Shown here: positions 9,480 to 17,301 of the stretch, one piece after another
Layout: every line of letters begins with the position of its first letter
How positions within the stretch are numbered: position 1 is the stretch's first letter
Source of the DNA: Treponema sp.
GTDB lineage: Bacteria; Spirochaetota; Spirochaetia; Treponematales; Breznakiellaceae
Assembly: GCA_009781635.1 (NCBI GenBank)
Contig: WQXU01000006.1
Span: 48,696-112,695 of the forward strand
DNA length: 64,000 nt
Reading direction: 5' to 3'
Notes under the pieces: generated by a model
Told to the model about the DNA's origin: nothing
Databases searched by the model: none
What the model saw: only the letters and a program-made list of their open reading frames with translations
Program-made: the position numbers and the translations under genes

Positions 9480-10937
9480 ATGACACTTAATGATTTTGAT
9501 ATCTGGTACCGAACCAGATACCGCCGCACAAGCTCTTCTCTTACCACAACAGCTTTTATTTTATCTGATCTTTTAGCTGTTTTGCTGACTTTCGCCTGGG
9601 GATTTTTCTGGGTAAGAATATACGGGTTTATTATTAATGACGGCAGCGTTATAAATGCCAAGTCCTTTATTACATATTGGCCGTATCTGCCTGTTTTTAT
9701 TATCATTTTCCAAATTCACAGTTTATATCCGGGTATATCCCTTGCTCCATCAGAAGAAATGAGACGTTTTTTTATTGGCTCAATTATCGCTTACGGCGGT
9801 ATTATCATGTCACGTATTGTAGAGTATCAGCTTTGGGATTACATTAATACTGCATTTTTGATCAGTTGTGTATTTTCAACTATAATTCTGTTAATAGCAA
9901 GAAGCGCTACTCACTGGCTTTTATATAAAACAAGACTTGGCGGTATTCCAACTGTAATTTATGGATCCGGCACTACGGGAAAATTTGTTGTTGATTGTCT
10001 TTTAGGCAGTATAAGAACAGGCTATGTTCCTGTTTTAATTCTGGATGATAAACCCTCTGGCAATGATGAATACAGAAACATCCCTATAATTCACGATTTG
10101 GATGCCGGGCCTGAAATTGTAAAAAAATACAATATAAAAATGGCAATTGTTGCAATGCCGAAGCTGGATTCACAAAAACTAAAAGCACTGCAAAATAAAT
10201 CCGTTTCCGCATTCCGCTACAATATTATTATTCCGAACTTTTTTAATATCTCAAGCATCTGGATGTCTGTCCGCGATTTTAACGGCATTCTTGGGATTGA
10301 CACCAGTAATAAATTCAATCTTTCAGTCAATAAACTGATAAAACGTCTTATGGATTTAACCTTTGTAACACTTGGAGGCATTCTTGTTTTACCTTTTCTT
10401 TTAATTACAGCTATTTTAATCAAGATAACTTCCGCAGGGCCTGTACTGTATAAACAAAAAAGGCTTGGATGCAATGGTAAATATTTTTATACATACAAGT
10501 TCAGATCCATGGTAATTGACGCCGATGAAAAACTCAAGAAACTTCTGGAAGAAGATCCCAATCTAAAAAAGGAATGGGAAGAAAACCACAAGCTTCAAAA
10601 TGATCCAAGAATAACAGGCATCGGCAGATTTTTGCGGCGGACAAGTATTGATGAGTTCCCTCAAATTATAAATATTTTAAAAGGTGAAATGTCACTTGTT
10701 GGTCCTCGCCCCATTGTTGACAAGGAAGTAGAAAAATACGGAGAAGATTATAATAGAGTCTTTTCCATCAAGCCTGGTTTAACAGGGCTTTGGCAGGTTT
10801 CGGGAAGATCTGATTCAAATTATCTTGACAGAGTTGCATATGACATATATTATCTGCAAAGCTGGTCTGTATGGCTTGATCTTTGGATTATTTTTAAAAC
10901 ATTTGGCGTAGTGCTGATTGGAAAAGGCGCGTATTAA
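9480..10937 (+). CDS. wbaP: Undecaprenyl-phosphate hexose-1-phosphate transferase (WbaP-like)
   Basis: 485-residue polyprenyl-phosphate glycosylphosphotransferase that starts glycan assembly by moving a sugar phosphate to undecaprenyl phosphate. N-terminal transmembrane helices (about residues 15-140) are followed by a Rossmann-like CoA-binding-type region ('VIYGSGTTGKFVVDCL'). The catalytic bacterial sugar transferase domain (about 285-485) has 'LYKQKRLGCNGKYFYTYKFR', 'RRTSIDEFPQIINILKGEMS' and 'LVGPRPI' with the Asp-Glu pair. The full WbaP architecture favours galactose- or glucose-1-phosphate over the short PglC type. It supplies the initiating enzyme for the cluster. Confidence 0.9.
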   Translation: MTLNDFDIWYRTRYRRTSSSLTTTAFILSDLLAVLLTFAWGFFWVRIYGFIINDGSVINAKSFITYWPYLPVFIIIFQIHSLYPGISLAPSEEMRRFFIGSIIAYGGIIMSRIVEYQLWDYINTAFLISCVFSTIILLIARSATHWLLYKTRLGGIPTVIYGSGTTGKFVVDCLLGSIRTGYVPVLILDDKPSGNDEYRNIPIIHDLDAGPEIVKKYNIKMAIVAMPKLDSQKLKALQNKSVSAFRYNIIIPNFFNISSIWMSVRDFNGILGIDTSNKFNLSVNKLIKRLMDLTFVTLGGILVLPFLLITAILIKITSAGPVLYKQKRLGCNGKYFYTYKFRSMVIDADEKLKKLLEEDPNLKKEWEENHKLQNDPRITGIGRFLRRTSIDEFPQIINILKGEMSLVGPRPIVDKEVEKYGEDYNRVFSIKPGLTGLWQVSGRSDSNYLDRVAYDIYYLQSWSVWLDLWIIFKTFGVVLIGKGAY

Positions 10938-11729
10938 ATGAGAAACATATTAGCTGCAATAATATTCTTTACATGTATAACAGTCTCTTTCTCCCAGCTG
11001 CGCTCATTTAATAATATATTTCCGAATATTACTGAGGAAATACACTCTGCCGTATTTAGTGAAACAGGCTATGTCAGATCCAGCCAGAGAACAAGCGGCT
11101 TTTTCATTTTGGGAAACGAACGCAGCTGCGGTCTGCATTCATCAATTGTAAATAATGTATTAAGAAGAAATCCCGGTTATTTTGTAGAATCCATTTCGAT
11201 TATTCGCTGTAACCCAGGAGATGTAAGCCTTTTAAATATTTATAACGCCCTTGGGAATATACGCGATCTAAGAGGCAGGCTCTATGATTCTGCAACAAGA
11301 GGTCAGCACATTCCCCTGTTTGAAGAGGCCACCCGTATTGAAAGTGAAAGGCAATTAAGCGCAATCCCTGATCCTCCTCCCGCCATTTCTCTGCCAAGAT
11401 CGGAAATTGTCTTTATAAGGCTTCGCGATGTAAATTTCGGCAATACATTTTACCGCGGGGAGATGTCGCTTGTTCAGAACGGTTTACAATATACCATGTC
11501 AAATTTCAGGAACATGAGTTATTTATTTGTTCCTGTAATAAGAGAAGGAAGATTTATCGCCCAGCTCTATTTTGAACCGATTCAGGAAGGAGTCCTTGTG
11601 TACAGCGTTGCAGGTGCCGATATTTCCGATTTTTTCGCTTCAAGGATACATGTGGATTCTGCCATTTCTAAAAGGCTTGCGGTTATAACAAGCTGGGCTG
11701 CAGACGGAATAAGACAAAACAGCCGGTAA
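10938..11729 (+). CDS. Exported protein of unknown function
   Basis: 263 residues starting directly after the wbaP stop. A signal peptide is clear ('ILAAIIFFTCITVSFSQ'), so the protein is periplasmic or outer-membrane associated. No family is recognised. It has one internal Cys in 'RSCGLHS' and another in 'IIRCNPGD', and a proline-rich linker 'IPDPPPAISLPRSE' separating two halves. Zero spacing to wbaP points to co-expression and a role in glycan export or display, but this is only context. Confidence 0.7.
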   Translation: MRNILAAIIFFTCITVSFSQLRSFNNIFPNITEEIHSAVFSETGYVRSSQRTSGFFILGNERSCGLHSSIVNNVLRRNPGYFVESISIIRCNPGDVSLLNIYNALGNIRDLRGRLYDSATRGQHIPLFEEATRIESERQLSAIPDPPPAISLPRSEIVFIRLRDVNFGNTFYRGEMSLVQNGLQYTMSNFRNMSYLFVPVIREGRFIAQLYFEPIQEGVLVYSVAGADISDFFASRIHVDSAISKRLAVITSWAADGIRQNSR

Positions 11730-11735
11730 AACCTT

Positions 11736-12632
11736 TTATACCCTGTAGGTTTCATCCAGGTTTTTTAATTCATTAAATGTATCTATCTCGATAATGTCAT
11801 CAAAAGTGCATTCTCTTACCTCAACGCTGTATTCTTTAATAAAGTATTCCAGCGCTGCCTGATCCCAGTAACATTCTTTTCCTCCCGGCATCTGGTAGAC
11901 CTGTTTGATATGATCTGCCAATTTAGCGCCGTCATTTTGATTCCAGTAGGAAATACCAAACCACTGGTGGCAATTTATTCCTCCAAGCTTTATTTTTGTT
12001 ATTATTCCATTACGGGTTTCAAAACACCAGTCATCGGTTCTTTCTACAGGAACTCCAAGATAATTGCTTGAATATTGATATTTTGTAATTAAGGCAGGAT
12101 TTTTAAGAAGTATATCGGAATCCAGCACATAGGCATTTTGCAGCAAATACCGGGCGCACATCATCGAAGAAATATTATTTGCTTCATTGTACAGGGGATT
12201 TTCCAGGAATTTTATAGTTGGATATTTATATTTTAATTGATCAAACTGCTCGCCAAGATAACCGCGGACTATTACTATATCTTCTATGCCAACTGCGCAC
12301 ACAGCATCAAGCATGGTATCAATAATTCTTACGCCTTTTACCCTGACAAGCGGTTTTGGCGTATTAAGGGTAATTGGAACCAGGCGTGAGCCAAAACCTG
12401 CGGCAATGAAAACGGCTCTTTTAACCTGATAAGGCTCCAGAGCTGCAATGCCCTTTGCAGTTAATTTATTATTTTCAATCAAGCCGTTTTCATTTAGAAA
12501 AACAAGAGTTTTATTTACCGTGCCTACCGACAGTTCTGTCCAGCGGGCAATAGCCCGCTGGGTCATATTTTTTTCATCGTTCACCCGTTCAAGAAAAGTA
12601 AGTACGGTAAATTGGGGTCTTGTTAAATTCAT
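11736..12632 (-). CDS. licC: LicC-like phosphocholine cytidylyltransferase with N-terminal winged helix
   Basis: 298 residues in two parts. Residues 1-70 form a winged helix-turn-helix ('TQRAIARWTELSVGTVNKTL'). Residues 72-298 are a GT-A nucleotidyltransferase close to LicC: 'VFIAAGFGSRLVPITLNTPK', 'NEANNISSMMCARYL' and 'VLDSDILLKN', including the N-N-I/L-S-S substrate loop. Expected reaction: CTP + phosphocholine to CDP-choline. The winged helix may sense substrate or regulate the locus. It is the last gene of a three-gene minus-strand operon, 11 nt after the BCCT transporter, and its end converges on the exported-protein gene at 11729. Confidence 0.8.
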   Translation of the reverse strand: MNLTRPQFTVLTFLERVNDEKNMTQRAIARWTELSVGTVNKTLVFLNENGLIENNKLTAKGIAALEPYQVKRAVFIAAGFGSRLVPITLNTPKPLVRVKGVRIIDTMLDAVCAVGIEDIVIVRGYLGEQFDQLKYKYPTIKFLENPLYNEANNISSMMCARYLLQNAYVLDSDILLKNPALITKYQYSSNYLGVPVERTDDWCFETRNGIITKIKLGGINCHQWFGISYWNQNDGAKLADHIKQVYQMPGGKECYWDQAALEYFIKEYSVEVRECTFDDIIEIDTFNELKNLDETYRV

Positions 12633-12643
12633 TTACAATTAAA

Positions 12644-14233
12644 TTATCCTTGTAATTTGCTTCTTTTACTCAGTTCTTTAAGGAATCCAAAAATTATAAT
12701 CAGCATAATAAATGATAACGGGAAAGCAACAACAATTGATACAGTTCTGATTGCCATAACAGTCTGCTCCGCCCAGATAAGCGCAATGGGAAGAATAATA
12801 AAAACGAATGCCCAGATTATACGCAGTTTTTTTTCAGGATACTCATTTCCCTTTAATTCCCTCCTTGAAAACCCCGCGACAACCATTGTGATAGCGTCAA
12901 ATGTACTTGCGTAAAATACTATCATTAAAACAATAAGGAATAATAAAATAATATTAGTTAACGGCAGCTTATCGAATAACTGTATGATAACTTGCTGAGG
13001 ATCAACATCTGCAGCAAGCATGCCGGCAGGACTAGCGGGGGCAACTATTCCTCCTTCCAGCAATGGATAACGAACCTGCTGATGAAGCCCAAAATTGCCA
13101 AAAATAATGAACGAAGTAAACGTACCGGCAATCCCATAAAAATATGCGCCGCCTATCATATTGCGAAGAGTACGCCCTTCGCTGATTTTGGCGATAAAAA
13201 ACGGTGTAGCGATAAACCATGCGATCCAGTATGCCCAGTAAAAAATAGTCCATGTTTGCGGGAAACCGGAAGAGCCAGGATCGGTCCATACTCCTTCTGT
13301 CAGTCTTAGAGGATCGGTCCATGAAGCCCAGCCAACGAAATTCTGCAGCATGTTTCCAATACCTGAAACGCCGCTTTCAATAATAAATCTGCCTGAACCG
13401 CTGAAAATAAAAACAAAAGCAAGAAGGGCAAAAAACATTATAATATTGATGATTGCAAGTTTTGTAATTGCCTTCATTCCAATTACAACAGCAACTGTAA
13501 AAATTATTCCTGTTATCAATAAAATAATTATTGTCGCACCTTTTCCCGCATCAAAACCAAATACAGTATTAAATGCGCTTGTCATTAATGGAGTAGTAAA
13601 AGCAAATGTGGTAGCGGTTCCGCCTAGAAGACCAACAACCGCAACAATATTAATTATCTTTCCAAGTATGCCGTCAACCTTATCATTAAAAACCGGACGG
13701 CATGCCTCAGCCAGAGTTTGCCTTTTACCTTTCCAGACAAAGAACATATACGCATAGGCTGCCGCAGGCAAAATATAAAAAGCCCAGGGAATAGGTCCCC
13801 AGTGAAACAATGGATAAGAAGAGGCAATTTGATGGCGCTGAACTTCTGATACTTGAGCAATTCCCATAGGATTGGCACCGTAATAATAACCCCATTCAAT
13901 TAATGACCAAAAAATAATATCAGCAGCCATTGTTGCGGTAAATATTAATGAACCCCATTTCCAGCCCGGGTATCTTGGTTTTTCCAAAGAACCAAGTTTT
14001 ATATTTCCGTATTTTGAAACTGCAATATAAATACTGCAGCTCAATACAAAAAGTCCTAAAACGATGTAATATACACCCAGCTTATTTGTAAAAATATCAA
14101 ATAATCCGTCAATAATTCCTGATGCTCCGTCCGGAAACAGGAAAATCAAAGCTGCCAAAAACCCGATAATACCTAAAGGGAAAAACAAAACGGACATGCT
14201 CGTTGTTTTTTCTTTTACTGTCTTTTCTTTCAT
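12644..14233 (-). CDS. BCCT-family choline/betaine transporter
   Basis: 529-residue inner-membrane transporter with about 12 predicted helices. The BCCT signature region is readable as 'FYWAYWIAWFIATPFFIAK' followed by 'SEGRTLR', and the Trp-rich 'HWGPIPWAFYILPAAAYAY' stretch precedes it. An 'AAGGAG' ribosome site lies about 8 nt before the ATG. Being sandwiched between two LicC-domain genes makes choline the likely substrate, with a role equivalent to LicB in Haemophilus. Glycine betaine or carnitine uptake cannot be excluded from sequence alone. Confidence 0.88.
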   Translation of the reverse strand: MKEKTVKEKTTSMSVLFFPLGIIGFLAALIFLFPDGASGIIDGLFDIFTNKLGVYYIVLGLFVLSCSIYIAVSKYGNIKLGSLEKPRYPGWKWGSLIFTATMAADIIFWSLIEWGYYYGANPMGIAQVSEVQRHQIASSYPLFHWGPIPWAFYILPAAAYAYMFFVWKGKRQTLAEACRPVFNDKVDGILGKIINIVAVVGLLGGTATTFAFTTPLMTSAFNTVFGFDAGKGATIIILLITGIIFTVAVVIGMKAITKLAIINIIMFFALLAFVFIFSGSGRFIIESGVSGIGNMLQNFVGWASWTDPLRLTEGVWTDPGSSGFPQTWTIFYWAYWIAWFIATPFFIAKISEGRTLRNMIGGAYFYGIAGTFTSFIIFGNFGLHQQVRYPLLEGGIVAPASPAGMLAADVDPQQVIIQLFDKLPLTNIILLFLIVLMIVFYASTFDAITMVVAGFSRRELKGNEYPEKKLRIIWAFVFIILPIALIWAEQTVMAIRTVSIVVAFPLSFIMLIIIFGFLKELSKRSKLQG

Positions 14234-14254
14234 GTTACAAACTCCTTATATTTA

Positions 14255-15853
14255 TTAAAGCCTCTGCATAATACATGCATAAAAATCTTTTGCATAACGA
14301 TACATTTTCATTCCGTATTCGCCAAACTCGACTCCAAAGGACTGCTTGTACTGGGTCCATAATGACCACAGGTATCCTCCCAGCGCAGCATAGGCGTACA
14401 GCCTTATCGTTTCATCACGGGCCGGCTCTCGCTGCAAATAAATTTTCAGCAATTCATCGGTTTGTTCTTTTGAATAATATGAATAAATCGCATACATTGA
14501 TATATCAATAATAGGATCGCACATGCCTGCATATTCCCAGTCAATCAGCCTGACTGTACCGTTTTCCATTTTGATAAAATTATCCGGGTTACTGTCGATG
14601 TGGCATAATACTTTAGGTAAGTTCATATCATTGACAAGCCTGATAATGACCTTCATTTTTTCCAGTGTTTCAAAGTTATCTAAAAATCTTATTGCGTCTC
14701 TTTCATTACACAAATTAAGGTAACAGAAAATTTCACTTTCAATATCAAATAAATGTTTAACAGCTAAACCGCTCTGGTGAAGATTTCTTATAATACTCAT
14801 TGATTTTTTTACGTCATCAAAATCGGCGGCGCTTGTGTTTACCGCATCATTGTAAAACCGTGAAATTTTAATTCCGTTTTCTTCGTCAAAAAAAATAATC
14901 TCGTCACAAATATCAAGAGGCTTTATGGTCTTGTATGCCTCCAGCTCCTGTTTTCTGTTAATTAATTTATCGGTCCCTTCACCGGGGAGGCGGAATATCC
15001 AGGATTCACCGTTAACGGAAAAGGTAAAAGACCTGTTGGTCATCCCTGCCTTTTGGCTTTTAATGCACGTAATCTCATTTTCTTTTACTTTAAAAATATT
15101 TTCGATCAGTTTGATATGGTTATTCGGCAGCCCTTCTCTGTAGCAGGGATCGAATTCCCGTAGTTCTTCCAGGGTTTCAAATTCATAAACATTATCGCTG
15201 GGCTGCATATTAATATAAATACTAAATTGCTTCAGCTCATCGATGAGAACATTCTCCCACATATAGTTTTCAGTTCCCGGTTTTTGAAAATACTCTTCTA
15301 TTTTAACAATAAATTTGCCGCTAAACTCACATGATATAAAAACAGGGCCGTACATTACCCATGAGTCACAACCGCCGATTGTAATACTTTTAATAAGTCC
15401 GCAGTCATCTGTTTTTACACACCATTCCGATGTAGTGCCGGATCTATAAACACAACTGTACCAGTTTTTTTCCTCGAATGAATTAAAAATATTTTTTTCC
15501 ATCCAGTTATCAGCAGAAAGGATATAGCTGTTCTTTAAATGCCTGCGGGCATAGTAAACACTTGACAAATTATTTTTTACTGCGTATTCGGGATTATAAA
15601 TCAATTTAACCCCATATTTATCTATTAAATATTCGAATTTTTCCTTCAGGTACCCGACAACTATATATATTTCATCAATGCCCTTTTCCAGCAGTTGTTT
15701 AATCTGCCTTTCCAGAAGAGGCTCTCCCCTGACCGGCACAAGCCCTTTTGGGAGTTCATAGGTAACCGGCACAAAACGGGAACCAAAGCCGGCAGCAAGG
15801 ATTATGGCATTATCAACCTTGTACATCCTGTCACTCATGTTCATTTTCATCAT
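14255..15853 (-). CDS. licCA: LicCA fusion: phosphocholine cytidylyltransferase / choline kinase
   Basis: Bifunctional 532-residue protein. The N-terminal half (to about residue 240) is a LicC nucleotidyltransferase ('ILAAGFGSRFVPVTYELPKG', 'NNLSSVYYARRHL'). The C-terminal half is a LicA/aminoglycoside-phosphotransferase-like choline kinase with catalytic 'LCHIDSNPDNFIK' and metal-binding 'LIDWEYAG'. It would make phosphocholine and then CDP-choline. A licCA fusion is known in Treponema denticola. Start uncertain: several in-frame ATGs lie within 30 nt, and a good -10 box (TACAAT, 15852-15857) overlaps the first one, so translation may begin at 15844, 15838 or 15826. Confidence 0.88.
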   Translation of the reverse strand: MMKMNMSDRMYKVDNAIILAAGFGSRFVPVTYELPKGLVPVRGEPLLERQIKQLLEKGIDEIYIVVGYLKEKFEYLIDKYGVKLIYNPEYAVKNNLSSVYYARRHLKNSYILSADNWMEKNIFNSFEEKNWYSCVYRSGTTSEWCVKTDDCGLIKSITIGGCDSWVMYGPVFISCEFSGKFIVKIEEYFQKPGTENYMWENVLIDELKQFSIYINMQPSDNVYEFETLEELREFDPCYREGLPNNHIKLIENIFKVKENEITCIKSQKAGMTNRSFTFSVNGESWIFRLPGEGTDKLINRKQELEAYKTIKPLDICDEIIFFDEENGIKISRFYNDAVNTSAADFDDVKKSMSIIRNLHQSGLAVKHLFDIESEIFCYLNLCNERDAIRFLDNFETLEKMKVIIRLVNDMNLPKVLCHIDSNPDNFIKMENGTVRLIDWEYAGMCDPIIDISMYAIYSYYSKEQTDELLKIYLQREPARDETIRLYAYAALGGYLWSLWTQYKQSFGVEFGEYGMKMYRYAKDFYACIMQRL

Positions 15854-15881
15854 TGTAGCACAAGTAAATGAACATTGTCAA
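15852..15881 (-). promoter_or_regulatory. Sigma-70-type promoter of the lic operon
   Basis: On the minus strand TTGACA (15876-15881) and TACAAT (15852-15857) are separated by 18 nt. The -10 box overlaps the first possible ATG of licCA, so the mRNA would have almost no 5' leader. Confidence 0.65.
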
Positions 15882-15925
15882 TATTTAAACAACACAATTT
15901 GAATAATAAATATAATTCCTACCCC

Positions 15926-15955
15926 TTGCCAAAACATCCGCTTTTTTGATATAAA
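15926..15955 (+). promoter_or_regulatory. Promoter of tRNA-Tyr
   Basis: TTGCCA (15926-15931), an 18-nt spacer and TATAAA (15950-15955), ending 12 nt before the tRNA 5' end. Confidence 0.55.
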
Positions 15956-15967
15956 TGTATAAGAACA

Positions 15968-16049
15968 GGGGAGTTTCCAGAGCGGTCAAATGGGGCAGAC
16001 TGTAAATCTGTTGGCTAAGCCTTCAATGGTTCAAATCCATTACTCCCCA
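15968..16049 (+). tRNA. tRNA-Tyr (anticodon GTA)
   Basis: The acceptor stem GGGGAGT pairs perfectly with ACTCCCC. The anticodon loop 'CTGTAAA' contains GTA. A long variable arm of the class II type is present ('GGCTAAGCCTTC' region), as is a T-loop 'GGTTCAAATCC'. CCA is not encoded. Length is 82 nt. It lies between divergent licCA and the caspase-like gene and is followed by its own terminator. Confidence 0.95.
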
Positions 16050-16053
16050 ATTT

Positions 16054-16088
16054 AAAGACGGTACAGAAGACTGTATCGTCTTTTTTTA
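16054..16088 (+). terminator. Rho-independent terminator of tRNA-Tyr
   Basis: A 12-bp stem (AAGACGGTACAG / CTGTATCGTCTT, one G-U pair) with a 4-nt loop, followed by a T-run. Confidence 0.85.
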
Positions 16089-16111
16089 TGAATTAAATCA
16101 ATAAAAACGTT

Positions 16112-16172
16112 AGCGGAGGATTCGAACCGGAGTGCTGTACCCCGAAAAGGCGAAAGCATCCTCCACTCCCCA
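16112..16172. other. tRNA-like fragment with hairpin
   Basis: GGAGGAT (near 16113) pairs with ATCCTCC (near 16157). Read on the minus strand, the segment ends in a T-loop-like 'GGTTCGAATCC' but its T-stem does not pair, so it is not a functional tRNA. The 3' flank 'ACTCCCCAATTT' repeats the tRNA-Tyr 3' end and flank at 16042-16053. It may be tRNA-derived debris. Confidence 0.3.
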
Positions 16173-16228
16173 ATTTTGAGATGGTGCAAAAGGCTTGTTT
16201 TTTTATGTGAAAATGAGAAAAAATCCCA

Positions 16229-16256
16229 TTGATTATATCTTGATTTATGATATAAT
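16229..16256 (+). promoter_or_regulatory. Promoter of the caspase-like lipoprotein gene
   Basis: TTGATT (16229-16234), a 16-nt spacer and a perfect TATAAT (16251-16256), 71 nt before the ATG. An 'AAGGAG' ribosome site follows at about 16314. Confidence 0.65.
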
Positions 16257-16327
16257 ATTTTAACGAGAAAAGATGAACCAGATAAGCATGGACGCTTTTC
16301 CTCTTTATCAATTAAGGAGATAAAAAA

Positions 16328-17203
16328 ATGAAAAAAATCGCTATTATTTTAACTTTATGTCTTGTCATTGTATCATTGATAGCATGTAACTCCGCTCCCC
16401 CGGCCGCCGCAGAACAGGCTGCAGAGCAGGTTGCAGAGCGAACAGGACAAGCGGCACAACAGGCAGTATCACAGCAGACAGCAGCACAGCAGGACAATGA
16501 TAAAAATGATTTATGGATACTTGCTGTCGGGGTGAACCAGTACCAGAACAACCAGTATTATCCCAATCTTTCTTTTGCTGTCAGCGATGCAAAAAATATT
16601 ATTGGCGCGTTCCAGTCTCAGCGCGGAAACGCATATAATAATGTTAATACCCTGCTCATTGCCGATTCAGCGGATAAAAGGCCGACAAGAGATAATATCT
16701 ATTCAGGTATGGATTTTTTAATGGATGCGCAGCCGAACGATACAGTCATTGTATTTATCGCATCGCACAGAATAATTCAGGACGGCGTTTATTACATTAT
16801 GCCTTCTGATTCAAGATATGTAAGGGACAGTTTTGATCCAGCCAGTATGATTCCCTTTGATGATATACTGAAGATGATGCTGCCAAGCAAAGCTCTTGTT
16901 ATTTTGGATACCCATGCTCCTGAGTCTGCAATTGAAATAGCCAACGAAAAAAATATAGCTATTTTAGGAGCCTGCGCCGTCAATGAACAAGCGCGGGAAA
17001 GCCATGATTATGCAGGCGGACTTTTAACAATAAGTATTATGGAAGCATTTTCCAGTGTTGTTAATTCAGAAAACCAGATAACCCTTGGGGATCTTTATAC
17101 CTATGTTCGCAACAGAGTGAACTTTATGTCCGGTAATGCGCAGAATCCATTTTTACACGCACCGTCTCACTCGATTCATACAGTAATAGGACTCAGACAA
17201 TAG
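16328..17203 (+). CDS. Lipoprotein with a degenerate caspase-like (C14) domain
   Basis: 291 residues. A signal ends in the lipobox 'SLIAC' (Cys20), followed by an Ala/Gln-rich linker to residue 58 and then a caspase-fold domain: 'LWILAVGVNQYQN' first strand, 'FAVSDAKNI' and 'DTVIVFIASHR' where active proteases have S-G-H-G. The histidine is kept (His147), but the cysteine motif D-x-C is 'ILDTHAPES', with His196 in place of Cys. It is therefore predicted to be proteolytically inactive, a periplasmic pseudo-orthocaspase perhaps used for binding. It has its own promoter and no operon partners. Confidence 0.75.
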   Translation: MKKIAIILTLCLVIVSLIACNSAPPAAAEQAAEQVAERTGQAAQQAVSQQTAAQQDNDKNDLWILAVGVNQYQNNQYYPNLSFAVSDAKNIIGAFQSQRGNAYNNVNTLLIADSADKRPTRDNIYSGMDFLMDAQPNDTVIVFIASHRIIQDGVYYIMPSDSRYVRDSFDPASMIPFDDILKMMLPSKALVILDTHAPESAIEIANEKNIAILGACAVNEQARESHDYAGGLLTISIMEAFSSVVNSENQITLGDLYTYVRNRVNFMSGNAQNPFLHAPSHSIHTVIGLRQ

Positions 17204-17301
17204 AGATTCTCTTGCTTTGAATATATACCTCTGTTTTGCCGCCTGCTTTTAACTTTTGCAGATAACTGCTAATATGCATGGCGGCAAGGGAGATGTTGAT
17301 C

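Noticed and set aside
16112..16172. Second functional tRNA on the minus strand
   Set aside because: The T-loop-like sequence has no pairing T-stem, there is no D-arm, and no 7-bp acceptor in the right geometry.
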